64,000 nucleotides of DNA from Photobacterium sanctipauli (GTDB taxonomy: Bacteria > Pseudomonadota > Gammaproteobacteria > Enterobacterales > Vibrionaceae), in the NCBI RefSeq assembly GCF_003026495.1, contig NZ_PYMA01000015.1, forward strand, positions 62,001-126,000, read 5' to 3'. The position numbers and the translations under genes are program-made. The notes beneath the pieces are model-generated. The model did not search any database, had not been told where the DNA came from, and saw nothing but the letters and a program-made list of their open reading frames with translations. Shown piece after piece: positions 1 through 8,264 of this stretch. Every line of letters begins with the position of its first letter. The first letter of the stretch is position 1.

Positions 1-58
1 ACGTTAGAAGATAATTTACTAGCGTGCTTAGTTGAGTAACAACTTTCGTTAAGATATG

Positions 59-79
59 TGGGGCACTACCAATGCCCCA
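59..79 (-). terminator. Hairpin downstream of the MATE gene
   Basis: A perfect 7-bp GC-rich stem (TGGGGCA / TGCCCCA) with a 7-nt loop lies 22 bp beyond the stop of the leftward MATE gene. Read leftward it is not followed by a clean T-run, so a terminator role is likely only from its position. The first 58 bases show no gene. Confidence 0.4.
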
Positions 80-100
80 TCATGCAAATGCAAAGACTCA

Positions 101-1474
101 TTAACCTTTAATTTCAGCGACTTCGTGCAAATCGTTCGTCGGGCTCTTTTCTGGCAATGGGTTTCGCGTAACAAAGTACAGGCTAAAGCCAATGGTCATT
201 ACTTCTGCAAACACGAATGCCGACCAAACGAACTTATCCCCCAGCAACGGTGGCAACATAAATAATCCAACCAACACAAATATCAGCCCACGGAGCAAAG
301 AAAGCACCGAAGATTTAGACGGCTGAGCGAGGGCCTGAAAATAGGTTGAGATAATAATATTGGCCGCCATAAACGGCGCAGACAGGAAGTACCAGCGAAC
401 CGCCTCCACTGACATAGCGATTTGAGCAGGATCGTCTGTGATGAACCACTGGACAATTTCGCTAGCAAAAATGGAAACCAGCACGCCGACGGACAGCCCA
501 ATACAAACCCCATATTTAAGCCCTAATGAGAAGCTTTGCTTCACCCAAAGGTAGTTACCAGCCCCAAAGTTATAGCTGATTATCGGTTGGCAAGCCTGAG
601 AGATCCCCAGCAGGATGAAAAGCACAAACACGCCTAAGTTGATCGTTAGGCTGTAAGCAATAAGGTGAGCTTCACTGTATTGGTTGAGCAATACAAAGTT
701 AAACACCACAATAGTGATGGTGAGTGCCAACTCGATAAAGAAGTTAGGTGCGCCAATGGAAGACACACGCTGAATCACATCGCGCCTACATCGACTAAAA
801 CGCAAGGATAGCTGGGCAGTTTTAGACTTAAAATGCGTTAGCAATATCGCCGTCATCACCCATTGCGCCAACCCGGTTGCCAAGGCAGCACCGCCCATTC
901 CCATGTCCATCCACCAAATAAACACGACATCCAACACGATATTCACTAAGGCACCAGCAACCATTGCCACCATCGCCAATTTGGGATTACCGTCATTACG
1001 GATAAAGCTCGATACCACCCAATTAATACTGTAGTTGAGTAAGAATGGCAGCAGGTAAATCAGGTATTCTCGGCTCAGGGTAAATATTGCCCCCTCGGCA
1101 CCGAAAGCATGCAGTACGCTATCGAGCGTCAGCCAGCTGAGTGCCACCAGCAAGGTGAACACCCCAACAGAAAAAAACAGGGTCTGAGAAAAAATCGCTT
1201 GTCCTTTATCGTGGTTTCCCTTGCCAAACTCTATCGACATCCAAGTAGCACCGCCTATCCCAAGCATCATGGCAATGGCTGTAAATACCGAAAAGTATGG
1301 GATAACCAGAGATACCGCCCCTAACCCATCGGCACCAACCAATCGCCCTATAAACAAGGTATCAATAAATATAAAGGCGCATTTGATCAGCATTCCCGCA
1401 ACCGCAGGGATTAAATAACGATGAAAAGTCTGGCTAACAGACCCTTGGTTAAACTCAGTAGATGTGTGGCTCAT
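101..1474 (-). CDS. MATE family multidrug/Na+ efflux transporter
   Basis: This is a 457-residue polytopic inner-membrane protein with about twelve hydrophobic segments and no signal peptide. The N-terminal pattern (LIPAVAGMLIKCAFIFIDT, then FIGRLVGADGLGAVSLVIPY) is that of the MATE (NorM/MepA/VmrA) superfamily, and the two halves repeat the same fold. Family members export cationic drugs, dyes or metabolites in exchange for Na+ or H+; the substrate here cannot be read from the sequence. It follows the leftward DUF6351 hydrolase gene after a 77-bp gap and may be cotranscribed with it, although no functional link is known. The length is normal for the family. The family call is firm, the substrate unknown. 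Confidence 0.93.
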   Translation of the reverse strand: MSHTSTEFNQGSVSQTFHRYLIPAVAGMLIKCAFIFIDTLFIGRLVGADGLGAVSLVIPYFSVFTAIAMMLGIGGATWMSIEFGKGNHDKGQAIFSQTLFFSVGVFTLLVALSWLTLDSVLHAFGAEGAIFTLSREYLIYLLPFLLNYSINWVVSSFIRNDGNPKLAMVAMVAGALVNIVLDVVFIWWMDMGMGGAALATGLAQWVMTAILLTHFKSKTAQLSLRFSRCRRDVIQRVSSIGAPNFFIELALTITIVVFNFVLLNQYSEAHLIAYSLTINLGVFVLFILLGISQACQPIISYNFGAGNYLWVKQSFSLGLKYGVCIGLSVGVLVSIFASEIVQWFITDDPAQIAMSVEAVRWYFLSAPFMAANIIISTYFQALAQPSKSSVLSLLRGLIFVLVGLFMLPPLLGDKFVWSAFVFAEVMTIGFSLYFVTRNPLPEKSPTNDLHEVAEIKG

Positions 1475-1551
1475 GGCAATCGAACATTAAGAAATATCAG
1501 GCCGCGAGATTGTTGCTAAAACCTGAAAAAATGTCGAGGAAAAACTCGCCA

Positions 1552-3741
1552 TCACCTCAACGACAAGGGCCTACCCATATCGCCAAGCGAATAATCACAA
1601 ACGCCGTCGGGAAACGTCTGCTTTAACAACGCCACCTTCCCTGTCAAATCAACATTGCCATAAATCCCCTTTTCTATCGCGCTTTCTACCGAGATGGTAT
1701 GGCATTTGAAGATGCTCCCCTGCCAAGGGCCACCTGCTTTTATTCGACTATTACTGTAGGTTGGGTATTGCTGCATGCACTCGCCATCCGGCTGCCTATT
1801 CCATTCGCCATCAAAGACACCCTGGCCTGCTGCCATAACCTCACCTTGGGCATCAAAACAGGTATCGGTTGCCATCTTTGGCTTCGCGTTGAGGACCTTT
1901 TGCTGATATGAAAGGTGGCTGGGTTGATTTTTGATAGCCAGCATCCACTTATCCATAACCTCATAACCAAGCGCTATCGGGGTATAGTTTTTATCGGACA
2001 CCCATACCACATGGTTGCCCGCTTCATGCTGGGATTCCAACATCCTCAGGCGCGTAATAAACGATGCAATGGAATGATGCATGTTCAGTTCGTCTTCAAG
2101 GTAATGGCGAATATCAATCGTTGGTAGCGTAAGTTGGCCAATAAAGATCTGACCGTACCGATACGCCCTTTCAATACCGGTAAGATCTGCCGAAAAGCGG
2201 CTAGCGGGATTGTCTGTCACATTCGTAATATTGTGGTTGCCCCACAAGGATAACCAAACCGGCGGCAAGCCCGCCGCCAAGCTGAGCTTTTGTTCAGGCT
2301 GCATTTTGTTGAACGGCTTCCAGGCCCCGATTTGACGGTTTAAATCAATGAACTCATCAAATAAAATTTGCCCTGCAAGCAAGGCTTCAAGACCGTATTG
2401 GACCCCGACGTTATCCCAGGTGGAATTGGCAAAGCCTTGCTTGTCGACACCAAAGACTTGCGCCATTTCCTGCCAGTAATGCCAGTTAACCTGCTCAACC
2501 ACGGAATCATGATAGAAAGGTTTGATAAACCCTTGTTTCGGGTTATAGATATAACTACTCAGGCCAAAATAGCCATTAATACATTCGTTGTTACCACTTG
2601 GAAAATCAGGGAACTGGCCTTGGAGCAACTGGTTCAATGGCTGCAACCAACCAAACTTTTGCTCTGCCCCATTAATTGCTCTTAGCCCTTCTACCGCTTG
2701 GCGCTTATTCCAATCTTGCCATTGCTCTTTATCAGCGCGGAAGCTGAAATAGTTATTTAGCAAGTCACAATCAAGGGCATAGGTGCTGACACTGATCATA
2801 TCGGGGTAGGAATAAAGTGGCATCAGCGCATCCAGTATGCCTTGGCTATTTTGCCCAATGAGGTACTGTGCCAGCCCACCGCCAGAGGCCCCAATCCCGA
2901 TGGTATACAAAGGCTCACCAAACAAACTGACAAATTGCGTTTTTACCCGCCGCGCAGTATCTTCCGCCAGCAGCATGTTGTAGCCATAACTGGTTTTATT
3001 CCCACTCGATGTGATAACAGCGTAGCCCTTTTCCAATTGGTCCAGCTCTTTGTTTATCAACCGGAACAGCTTCAATCGGCCTTGACGAAAACCGATACCC
3101 GAGCCGCCTTCAAAGCGGTATATCAAGCGTTGGTTCCAGCTGTTGCTGCTCGTTTGGCTCCCAACCTCATCAATCCCAATTGGCATGGCAATGGTATAGA
3201 TATACCGATTAATGGTGCCCTGCTCTATTCTCAGCAACAGCTCTCCGGCAGCTGGCGGATTTAGCGCTAGTTCTTGGGCGGTTCTAAGGTGCAATGTTTT
3301 ATTCCGATCCACCACGACATAAGCAAGCCGTGTAGGCAAAGAACAATCCTTTGAGTAGCCAACCAGGTGCTCTGCCAGCTGTTCTCTGTCAAACTCTTCA
3401 AACTCATCGGTATCGTAAACGGGCACACCGAAACCATCTTGGTTGTCCACCAGCGGCTGGCCAAGCTTGGAATCGACAGTCATACAGTAAAAGGGATACA
3501 GGTTTTTACCTGAGTAAAGGGATTGGGTCGGCCCAACTTCCCCGACTTGAATGGGAAAAGGGAACGTCTCTTTTGGCCTTGGGGTTTGGCTGATGTGCTG
3601 TTTTACATCCAGTAGATAGTTAGGCTGAGGCTCAGCAACTGCTTTGACCTGCCTTGATGCAACCGGGTCTTCAAAGCCCAGTTGCTGCGCGATAAAAAAG
3701 ATAAGAGCCAGAACAAGTAAGCCGAATATCACCTTTCTCAT
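1552..3741 (-). CDS. DUF6351-type alpha/beta hydrolase, membrane-anchored or secreted
   Basis: This 729-residue protein starts with a hydrophobic segment at about residues 4-20 that acts as a signal peptide or anchor, so it works outside the cytoplasm. A nucleophile-elbow motif GASGGG places the putative catalytic serine at residue 286. It is followed by text typical of DUF6351 proteins (QYLIGQNSQGILDALMPLYS, then YPDMISVSTYALDCDLLNNY). DUF6351 proteins resemble tannase and 3-hydroxybutyrate-oligomer hydrolases. The C-terminal part is cysteine-containing and has a conserved-looking DGVCDYSLGD segment. The substrate is unknown; an ester is the best guess. The length and the single-ORF state look intact. 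An alternative label would be a 3HB-oligomer hydrolase-like protein. Confidence 0.75.
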   Translation of the reverse strand: MRKVIFGLLVLALIFFIAQQLGFEDPVASRQVKAVAEPQPNYLLDVKQHISQTPRPKETFPFPIQVGEVGPTQSLYSGKNLYPFYCMTVDSKLGQPLVDNQDGFGVPVYDTDEFEEFDREQLAEHLVGYSKDCSLPTRLAYVVVDRNKTLHLRTAQELALNPPAAGELLLRIEQGTINRYIYTIAMPIGIDEVGSQTSSNSWNQRLIYRFEGGSGIGFRQGRLKLFRLINKELDQLEKGYAVITSSGNKTSYGYNMLLAEDTARRVKTQFVSLFGEPLYTIGIGASGGGLAQYLIGQNSQGILDALMPLYSYPDMISVSTYALDCDLLNNYFSFRADKEQWQDWNKRQAVEGLRAINGAEQKFGWLQPLNQLLQGQFPDFPSGNNECINGYFGLSSYIYNPKQGFIKPFYHDSVVEQVNWHYWQEMAQVFGVDKQGFANSTWDNVGVQYGLEALLAGQILFDEFIDLNRQIGAWKPFNKMQPEQKLSLAAGLPPVWLSLWGNHNITNVTDNPASRFSADLTGIERAYRYGQIFIGQLTLPTIDIRHYLEDELNMHHSIASFITRLRMLESQHEAGNHVVWVSDKNYTPIALGYEVMDKWMLAIKNQPSHLSYQQKVLNAKPKMATDTCFDAQGEVMAAGQGVFDGEWNRQPDGECMQQYPTYSNSRIKAGGPWQGSIFKCHTISVESAIEKGIYGNVDLTGKVALLKQTFPDGVCDYSLGDMGRPLSLR

Positions 3742-3807
3742 AGCCTTTAGCCGCCACCCAACGTCATAGTCTTGAGTTTAGCTGAAAGAAATAATCAAGC
3801 TATCAAG

Positions 3808-3840
3808 CCCAACACTCACTACTTAGCAGTGAGTATTGGG
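3808..3840 (-). terminator. Stem-loop after the OPT operon
   Basis: The arms CCCAAcACTCACT and AGTGAGTaTTGGG pair over 12 bp with one internal mismatch and a 7-nt loop, 26 bp past the stop of the OPT transporter gene. No strong T-run follows on the leftward strand, so it may act as a 3'-end stabiliser as much as a terminator. Confidence 0.5.
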
Positions 3841-3865
3841 TTGAAAGGGTTTTAATCAGTTGATA

Positions 3866-5482
3866 CTACTTCGAACCCAGTTTCAATGTTGAGGTGAAGA
3901 AGCTATACAATGCGGAGCCCGATATTGCACCTGCCCCCAATACATACAACTGCTTCTTACCTTTCTCACCGAAGTACTTAACGACAATAAAACGGATCGC
4001 CAAACCAACAAAAATCATGATCCCCGCTTTTGGGGACATAATCAGTAATCCGGTTGCGAGTAGAACGCCAATTTGACGAGAGATCCCACCGATGTACTGA
4101 ATTGCCGCACCAACAATAGCCCATAGTGCCAACATCTTCGCAATGCCACTGTCTGCGCCCGCTTCAATTGTTGCCACATAAACCCGAGCGACAGGTGGCA
4201 CCAAATCCTGAGCAAAGTAAAACTGGTGAACAAAGGCCACAATTAGAATCGCAATGCCAAAACTAAACAATTCTGCGAAATATTGCTGTTTTCTCCCTGC
4301 TAGCTCAAACTCTTGATCCTTTCCTTCTTTACGGATAACCCAGCCCGCTTTTAGATCATAAGCCATATCAGCAAATGCAGGTCCTGTGGCAACTGTAAAT
4401 GCCACAAGTACACCCAGCGCTTCAGTTGGAAAGCCAATCAGCATACCCAGTACAAGGAAAATTAGACCGGTAGCAAATGAAGGGAACCACCCAGAGTGCA
4501 TCGCCGCAATACCGACAATCATTTCAGATGCCAAGGCAGCCACAGCGGCAAAAATCAGCCAACCAATCATCATGCCGAAGCTCATATCGGTATAAATACC
4601 AGTACCGATGGCAAGCATTAATGCAATAGTCAGATACACACTAAAACCGCTACACATAGCAAGCTTCATCTGTAGCGCAGAACGTGTTGGACGCTGGCTA
4701 TTGCTCTCATCACCACTCTCGGAGTCATCACGGCGGATCAACTTCAGTATTTGGAACAACGCGACCATACCCGCACCAATCATGATACCGTGAGGAATAT
4801 AGTGGGCATTAATATCAACACCAAATAACTCGGTTGAATAGCCTCTCAGCAATAGCCCTATACCTAGCGCACTCAACGCAAATACATTTGAAATCCAGGC
4901 AATACCCAGCATTTCTGTTGGGATACCGACGCTTTTACCAAGTGCACCGCCAACCATACCCACACCAAGTAACACCGCGCTTTTACCCTTATTCGCCGCT
5001 GCTTTCAAAGCTTCAGCCGTCGCAAAACCCGGTGGCCACGCACCTTTCGCGCTGAATAGTTTCGAGTCGAACGAGAAATAGAGAATTGACGCGTCAGTAA
5101 TTACAGCCAAGGATGCCCCTATCAACATAGGGATCAACATATCTTGCTGCCCCATTAGAAAAGGGATGGCGATAGGCAATAGCAAGCCATTCGCGGCCGA
5201 AAATGTCGCGCCAGAAATAGAAGTTTGGACTAAAGTTTGGTTTTCTAAACGCTTAAACCTATTAAAAATTTTAATAGGAATATAGGAAATGATAATTGCC
5301 ACCAAAGCACCAATAATTGAGGTATTTGGCGTTATTCCTACTCGGGTTATCAATTCCAAGCCAATAATTGCCCCCAATGAAGCAATCAATACATTAAATA
5401 ACAGTTGCGAAGTTACAAAGAACTTCGGATGTGTATCCGGTGAAGTAGAGACGTCACCGGATGGATAAACTTTCGTGTTCAT
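3866..5482 (-). CDS. OPT/YSL family oligopeptide transporter
   Basis: This 538-residue inner-membrane protein has about 14 hydrophobic segments and belongs to the oligopeptide transporter (OPT) family, which imports small peptides or related amide compounds using the proton gradient. The repeated glycine-rich helices (for example TSISGATFSAANGLLLPIAI and GMVGGALGKSVGIPTEMLGI) fit this family. The start is supported by an AAGGA ribosome site five bases upstream. It is the last gene of a leftward operon, 27 bp after the AroM-like gene and behind the DUF1177 gene. This arrangement suggests that it brings in the compound the other two enzymes process. The substrate is not identifiable. Confidence 0.85.
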   Translation of the reverse strand: MNTKVYPSGDVSTSPDTHPKFFVTSQLLFNVLIASLGAIIGLELITRVGITPNTSIIGALVAIIISYIPIKIFNRFKRLENQTLVQTSISGATFSAANGLLLPIAIPFLMGQQDMLIPMLIGASLAVITDASILYFSFDSKLFSAKGAWPPGFATAEALKAAANKGKSAVLLGVGMVGGALGKSVGIPTEMLGIAWISNVFALSALGIGLLLRGYSTELFGVDINAHYIPHGIMIGAGMVALFQILKLIRRDDSESGDESNSQRPTRSALQMKLAMCSGFSVYLTIALMLAIGTGIYTDMSFGMMIGWLIFAAVAALASEMIVGIAAMHSGWFPSFATGLIFLVLGMLIGFPTEALGVLVAFTVATGPAFADMAYDLKAGWVIRKEGKDQEFELAGRKQQYFAELFSFGIAILIVAFVHQFYFAQDLVPPVARVYVATIEAGADSGIAKMLALWAIVGAAIQYIGGISRQIGVLLATGLLIMSPKAGIMIFVGLAIRFIVVKYFGEKGKKQLYVLGAGAISGSALYSFFTSTLKLGSK

Positions 5483-5509
5483 AGCAATCCTTACTATTAT
5501 TTCTATCCA

Positions 5510-6193
5510 TTAAGGTCCAAAAAGCGTTCTCACCGTATTAAAAATAATTTCACGTGGGGTAATGGTGCGCTTCCCTGACCATTTTTCAATTTTTTCTCTA
5601 TGCTCAATCTTATATCCCATACAATCAAGAATAATAAGGTTTCCAGAGAGTTCTTTCGCCTTTACTGCCGCTTGATATAACTGCGCTTCTGCCTGATAAG
5701 GAGAGCCAAATACGCTACCTGTATGAAACCCTGCTTCTTCCCAACGTTTTTTAGCATTATCAACCTGTGCCTGTTCAGGGGACATCACAATAAGTGATGT
5801 AATGCCCAAGCCTGCAACAAAGTGCTTAATAATATGTTGGGGTGATAATACAACACACCTATCCATTGTTATTGGTGGTAAATCCCCAGTACATAAAATA
5901 ATAACAACGTCAGGTTTATAGTCCTTTATCCGTGCTACTGCATCAAATAGTCGCGGCTCTAAGTCTGACTCAGAAATACAGACCTGCTCACCATTTGCCA
6001 TCCGCGATACAAGCAAATCATGCTTTCCCGCAATCGGGTATTTCTTCTCAATATCTCCTCGGGTTAACCCATCAAGCGCCCCTTCTTCAACCCAACGTAG
6101 ATTCTCGCCTAACAAGGCTTTCATATCTGCATGTATATCAGAACGGGGCGACTGACCAATCGTCACTATCCCAAGTAATGGCGATTTAGCCAT
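5510..6193 (-). CDS. AroM-like protein (Asp/Glu-racemase-like fold)
   Basis: The protein matches the AroM family, opening with the typical GIVTIGQSPRSDI segment. Two cysteines sit in the contexts ILCTGDLP (residue 101) and LDCMGY (residue 191). Such a Cys pair is the catalytic signature of aspartate/glutamate/hydantoin racemases, to which AroM is distantly related; whether AroM proteins racemise anything is not established. An open frame extends to 6232, but AroM proteins normally start just before GIVTIGQ. The ATG at 6193 overlaps the upstream stop by eight bases (ATGGCTAA), which points to translational coupling with the DUF1177 gene, so I chose that start; ATG 6199 is another possibility. 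Confidence 0.8.
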   Translation of the reverse strand: MAKSPLLGIVTIGQSPRSDIHADMKALLGENLRWVEEGALDGLTRGDIEKKYPIAGKHDLLVSRMANGEQVCISESDLEPRLFDAVARIKDYKPDVVIILCTGDLPPITMDRCVVLSPQHIIKHFVAGLGITSLIVMSPEQAQVDNAKKRWEEAGFHTGSVFGSPYQAEAQLYQAAVKAKELSGNLIILDCMGYKIEHREKIEKWSGKRTITPREIIFNTVRTLFGP

Positions 6194-7133
6194 TGGCATT
6201 ACCGCGGGTTTGGAAGTGCTTTTGACTGCCATAAAGGCTTTGCATCAGCTCAAACTCTTTCATATCAACAAAGGTACAAATGCCTTGGCCGAAGTCCCTC
6301 GCGACTTCTATCGAGAATCGAGCAGCCTGTTCAATATCCACTTCATGGCTAGCACCAGTTGCACACCCTGCTACAGGGACTGCAGTTGATAGTGCGACGC
6401 CAATAACAGGGGCATCAGAAGCAACCGCTGGCTGTAAAATGCTGTTGATATGGTATAGATCGTTACCGTAAGGCGTAATATCTTGAACACTTAGGGGAAA
6501 TACATTTGCTCTTTCACCAGTGGTTCGCTCAACCACATTAACAACGCTATCACTTACTTTTAAAATATAGCCCTGGCATACTGTTGGGGAAATCGCAATG
6601 CCACGGTAATTCATTATACGGTTACCTTTTGTGGTATCGATAGAAATAATGGCATCCATTCTTGGATCAATTTCATATGCCCATGTGTCTTCGAAAGTGA
6701 TCGGTGAATCCATAAATGGCACTGGATAATGTTCACGTGTTGGGGCATCAGGACAAATATGGGTTGTAACAATAACATCCCCTTTTAAATTATCACCATT
6801 ATTTGCCATTTTTATTATTTTGGCTGCAGCAGATAACGCCGCTAGTGCACCATCACCATCTGAAACAAAGCTCGTAATATCTGGCCGTGCACCTATTCCG
6901 CCCAAGCGACCAATAATACCTAATGTTGGTGCTGACCCACCCAAAAGTTTACCTTCAGAACCAGGAATAACGACTTTAATAAAGTCTGTTTTGCCTTTTT
7001 CGGATGTTAGTTGATTAATTTCTATTTGATCGCTGTTAGCGCCAAGAGTACATAAATAGTCTTGTGCGATTCTACCCGATGCATTTGGTGAATCTAATAA
7101 CTCAAATAAATCCATTACTTGCTTTAACATCAA
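6186..7133 (-). CDS. DUF1177 family protein
   Basis: This 315-residue soluble protein has no signal peptide and belongs to DUF1177, a family of about 300 residues with no assigned reaction. It contains RLGGIGARPDITSFVSDGDG followed by ALAALSAAAKI, a gap, and then GDVIVTTHICPDAP. That order resembles the metal-binding Asp helix and following strand of M20/M42 aminopeptidases, but the usual Glu-Glu pair is not obvious. It is the first gene of a leftward operon with the AroM-like and OPT genes and is divergent from a LysR regulator. A hydrolase or aminopeptidase acting on an imported peptide-like compound is an inference from context only. Confidence 0.8.
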   Translation of the reverse strand: MMLKQVMDLFELLDSPNASGRIAQDYLCTLGANSDQIEINQLTSEKGKTDFIKVVIPGSEGKLLGGSAPTLGIIGRLGGIGARPDITSFVSDGDGALAALSAAAKIIKMANNGDNLKGDVIVTTHICPDAPTREHYPVPFMDSPITFEDTWAYEIDPRMDAIISIDTTKGNRIMNYRGIAISPTVCQGYILKVSDSVVNVVERTTGERANVFPLSVQDITPYGNDLYHINSILQPAVASDAPVIGVALSTAVPVAGCATGASHEVDIEQAARFSIEVARDFGQGICTFVDMKEFELMQSLYGSQKHFQTRGNANG

Positions 7134-7175
7134 AACCTCTCCGCTGGTTTAATCACTTTCTAGATAGTAAATAGG

Positions 7176-7192
7176 TTTATTGATAAGATAAA
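7176..7192. promoter_or_regulatory. Possible LysR-type operator between divergent genes
   Basis: The 92-bp gap between the DUF1177 operon and the lysR gene contains the inverted repeat TTTAT-N7-ATAAA. AT-rich dyads of this size in a divergent lysR promoter are typical binding sites for the adjacent regulator. The pattern is short and could arise by chance in AT-rich DNA. Confidence 0.3.
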
Positions 7193-7225
7193 TTGGAATT
7201 AGCTATGCATTTATAAGGAAATTTT

Positions 7226-8140
7226 ATGAATATAAGCTCAAGGCAGCTACAAGCATTTCTAGCCGTTGCTCACCATGAAAGCTTTACCGAAGCAGCAGAA
7301 CAACTTCACCTAACACAACCATCACTCAGTAATCAGATTCGGCAGCTTGAAGCCATGCTTCGCGTTGAATTATTCGAGCGAACAACCCGTAGAGTCGTAT
7401 TAAGCGATGCCGGACGAGTATTTTTGCCAACCGCAGAGAAAGTACTAAACCGTTTAACAGGTGGTGTTAGCGACATGCATGAGTTCGCGGCAGGCACAAT
7501 GGGAAAAGTAACTTTTGCGGCCTTGCTGACTGTAGGTGCTAGTCTAGTTCCTGTTGCAATGTTTGAATTCCAGCGGCGTAATCCCAAAATAGTCTTGGAG
7601 TACATTGAGGAAAGTGACGAGCCCATTTACCAGCAAGTACTCAATGGTGATCTCGACTTCGGTATTGGTGCACCACCATCTAACCAACAAGATGTTGAAT
7701 TTATTCCTATCTACAAAGATTACCTACACTTTGTTTGCTCCCCAGAGCATCCGTTAGCTGAGCAGGCAGAGGTTAGTTGGCAGCAAATTGTCCAATATCC
7801 GTTCATTGCAATGAAAGGTGGCATGAGTATGCGCCATCTGATGGAAAAAGGTTTCGCACTCACCAACACCCCCTTAAGACCAGTACAGACCGCGACTTAC
7901 CAATCAACCATCTTAGGCATGGTTGCATGCGGTATCGGTGTCAGTGTGCTTCCATCGTCGTTAAAAATCATGTTTAAACGCAATGATGTCCGTATCATCC
8001 CAATCACCGAATCACTTTATAGAGATATTGGTCTGATCATACCGACCAAGAAAGAACTCTCTATTGCCGCAAAAGAGTTCATTAGTGTGTTTAGGCAAGT
8101 CGTGGATGACAACAACCAATTACTTCCAAGCTCGGACTGA
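7226..8140 (+). CDS. LysR family transcriptional regulator
   Basis: This 304-residue regulator has the N-terminal winged helix (RQLQAFLAVAHHESFTEAAE, then LHLTQPSLSNQIRQLE) and a C-terminal periplasmic-binding-like effector domain (FAALLTVGASLVPVAMFEF onward). An AAGGA ribosome site lies a few bases before the ATG. It is transcribed away from the DUF1177-AroM-OPT operon across 92 bp, the classic arrangement for a LysR activator controlling its neighbour and itself. The inducer is probably the transported compound or a breakdown product, but that is inferred from position. The length and domain order are normal. Confidence 0.93.
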   Translation: MNISSRQLQAFLAVAHHESFTEAAEQLHLTQPSLSNQIRQLEAMLRVELFERTTRRVVLSDAGRVFLPTAEKVLNRLTGGVSDMHEFAAGTMGKVTFAALLTVGASLVPVAMFEFQRRNPKIVLEYIEESDEPIYQQVLNGDLDFGIGAPPSNQQDVEFIPIYKDYLHFVCSPEHPLAEQAEVSWQQIVQYPFIAMKGGMSMRHLMEKGFALTNTPLRPVQTATYQSTILGMVACGIGVSVLPSSLKIMFKRNDVRIIPITESLYRDIGLIIPTKKELSIAAKEFISVFRQVVDDNNQLLPSSD

Positions 8141-8200
8141 AGCAAATAAGGGTATACATAGACCATCCCGTGAATTAGCAAACTGACATCAAATCAAACC

Positions 8201-8231
8201 TTGACTTAAAGTTAACTTTAACTACTAAGCT
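8201..8231 (+). promoter_or_regulatory. MerR-type promoter of the MFS gene
   Basis: A -35 box TTGACT (8201-8206) and a -10 box TAAGCT (8226-8231) are separated by 19 bp. A perfect 16-bp palindrome, TTAAAGTTAACTTTAA (8206-8221), sits inside the spacer. Overlong 19-bp spacers holding a dyad are the hallmark of promoters switched by MerR-family regulators, which untwist the DNA. No merR gene is present in this window. Confidence 0.75.
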
Positions 8232-8264
8232 GTAGCGAAAGTTGGCTATTTACACGGAAATAAA

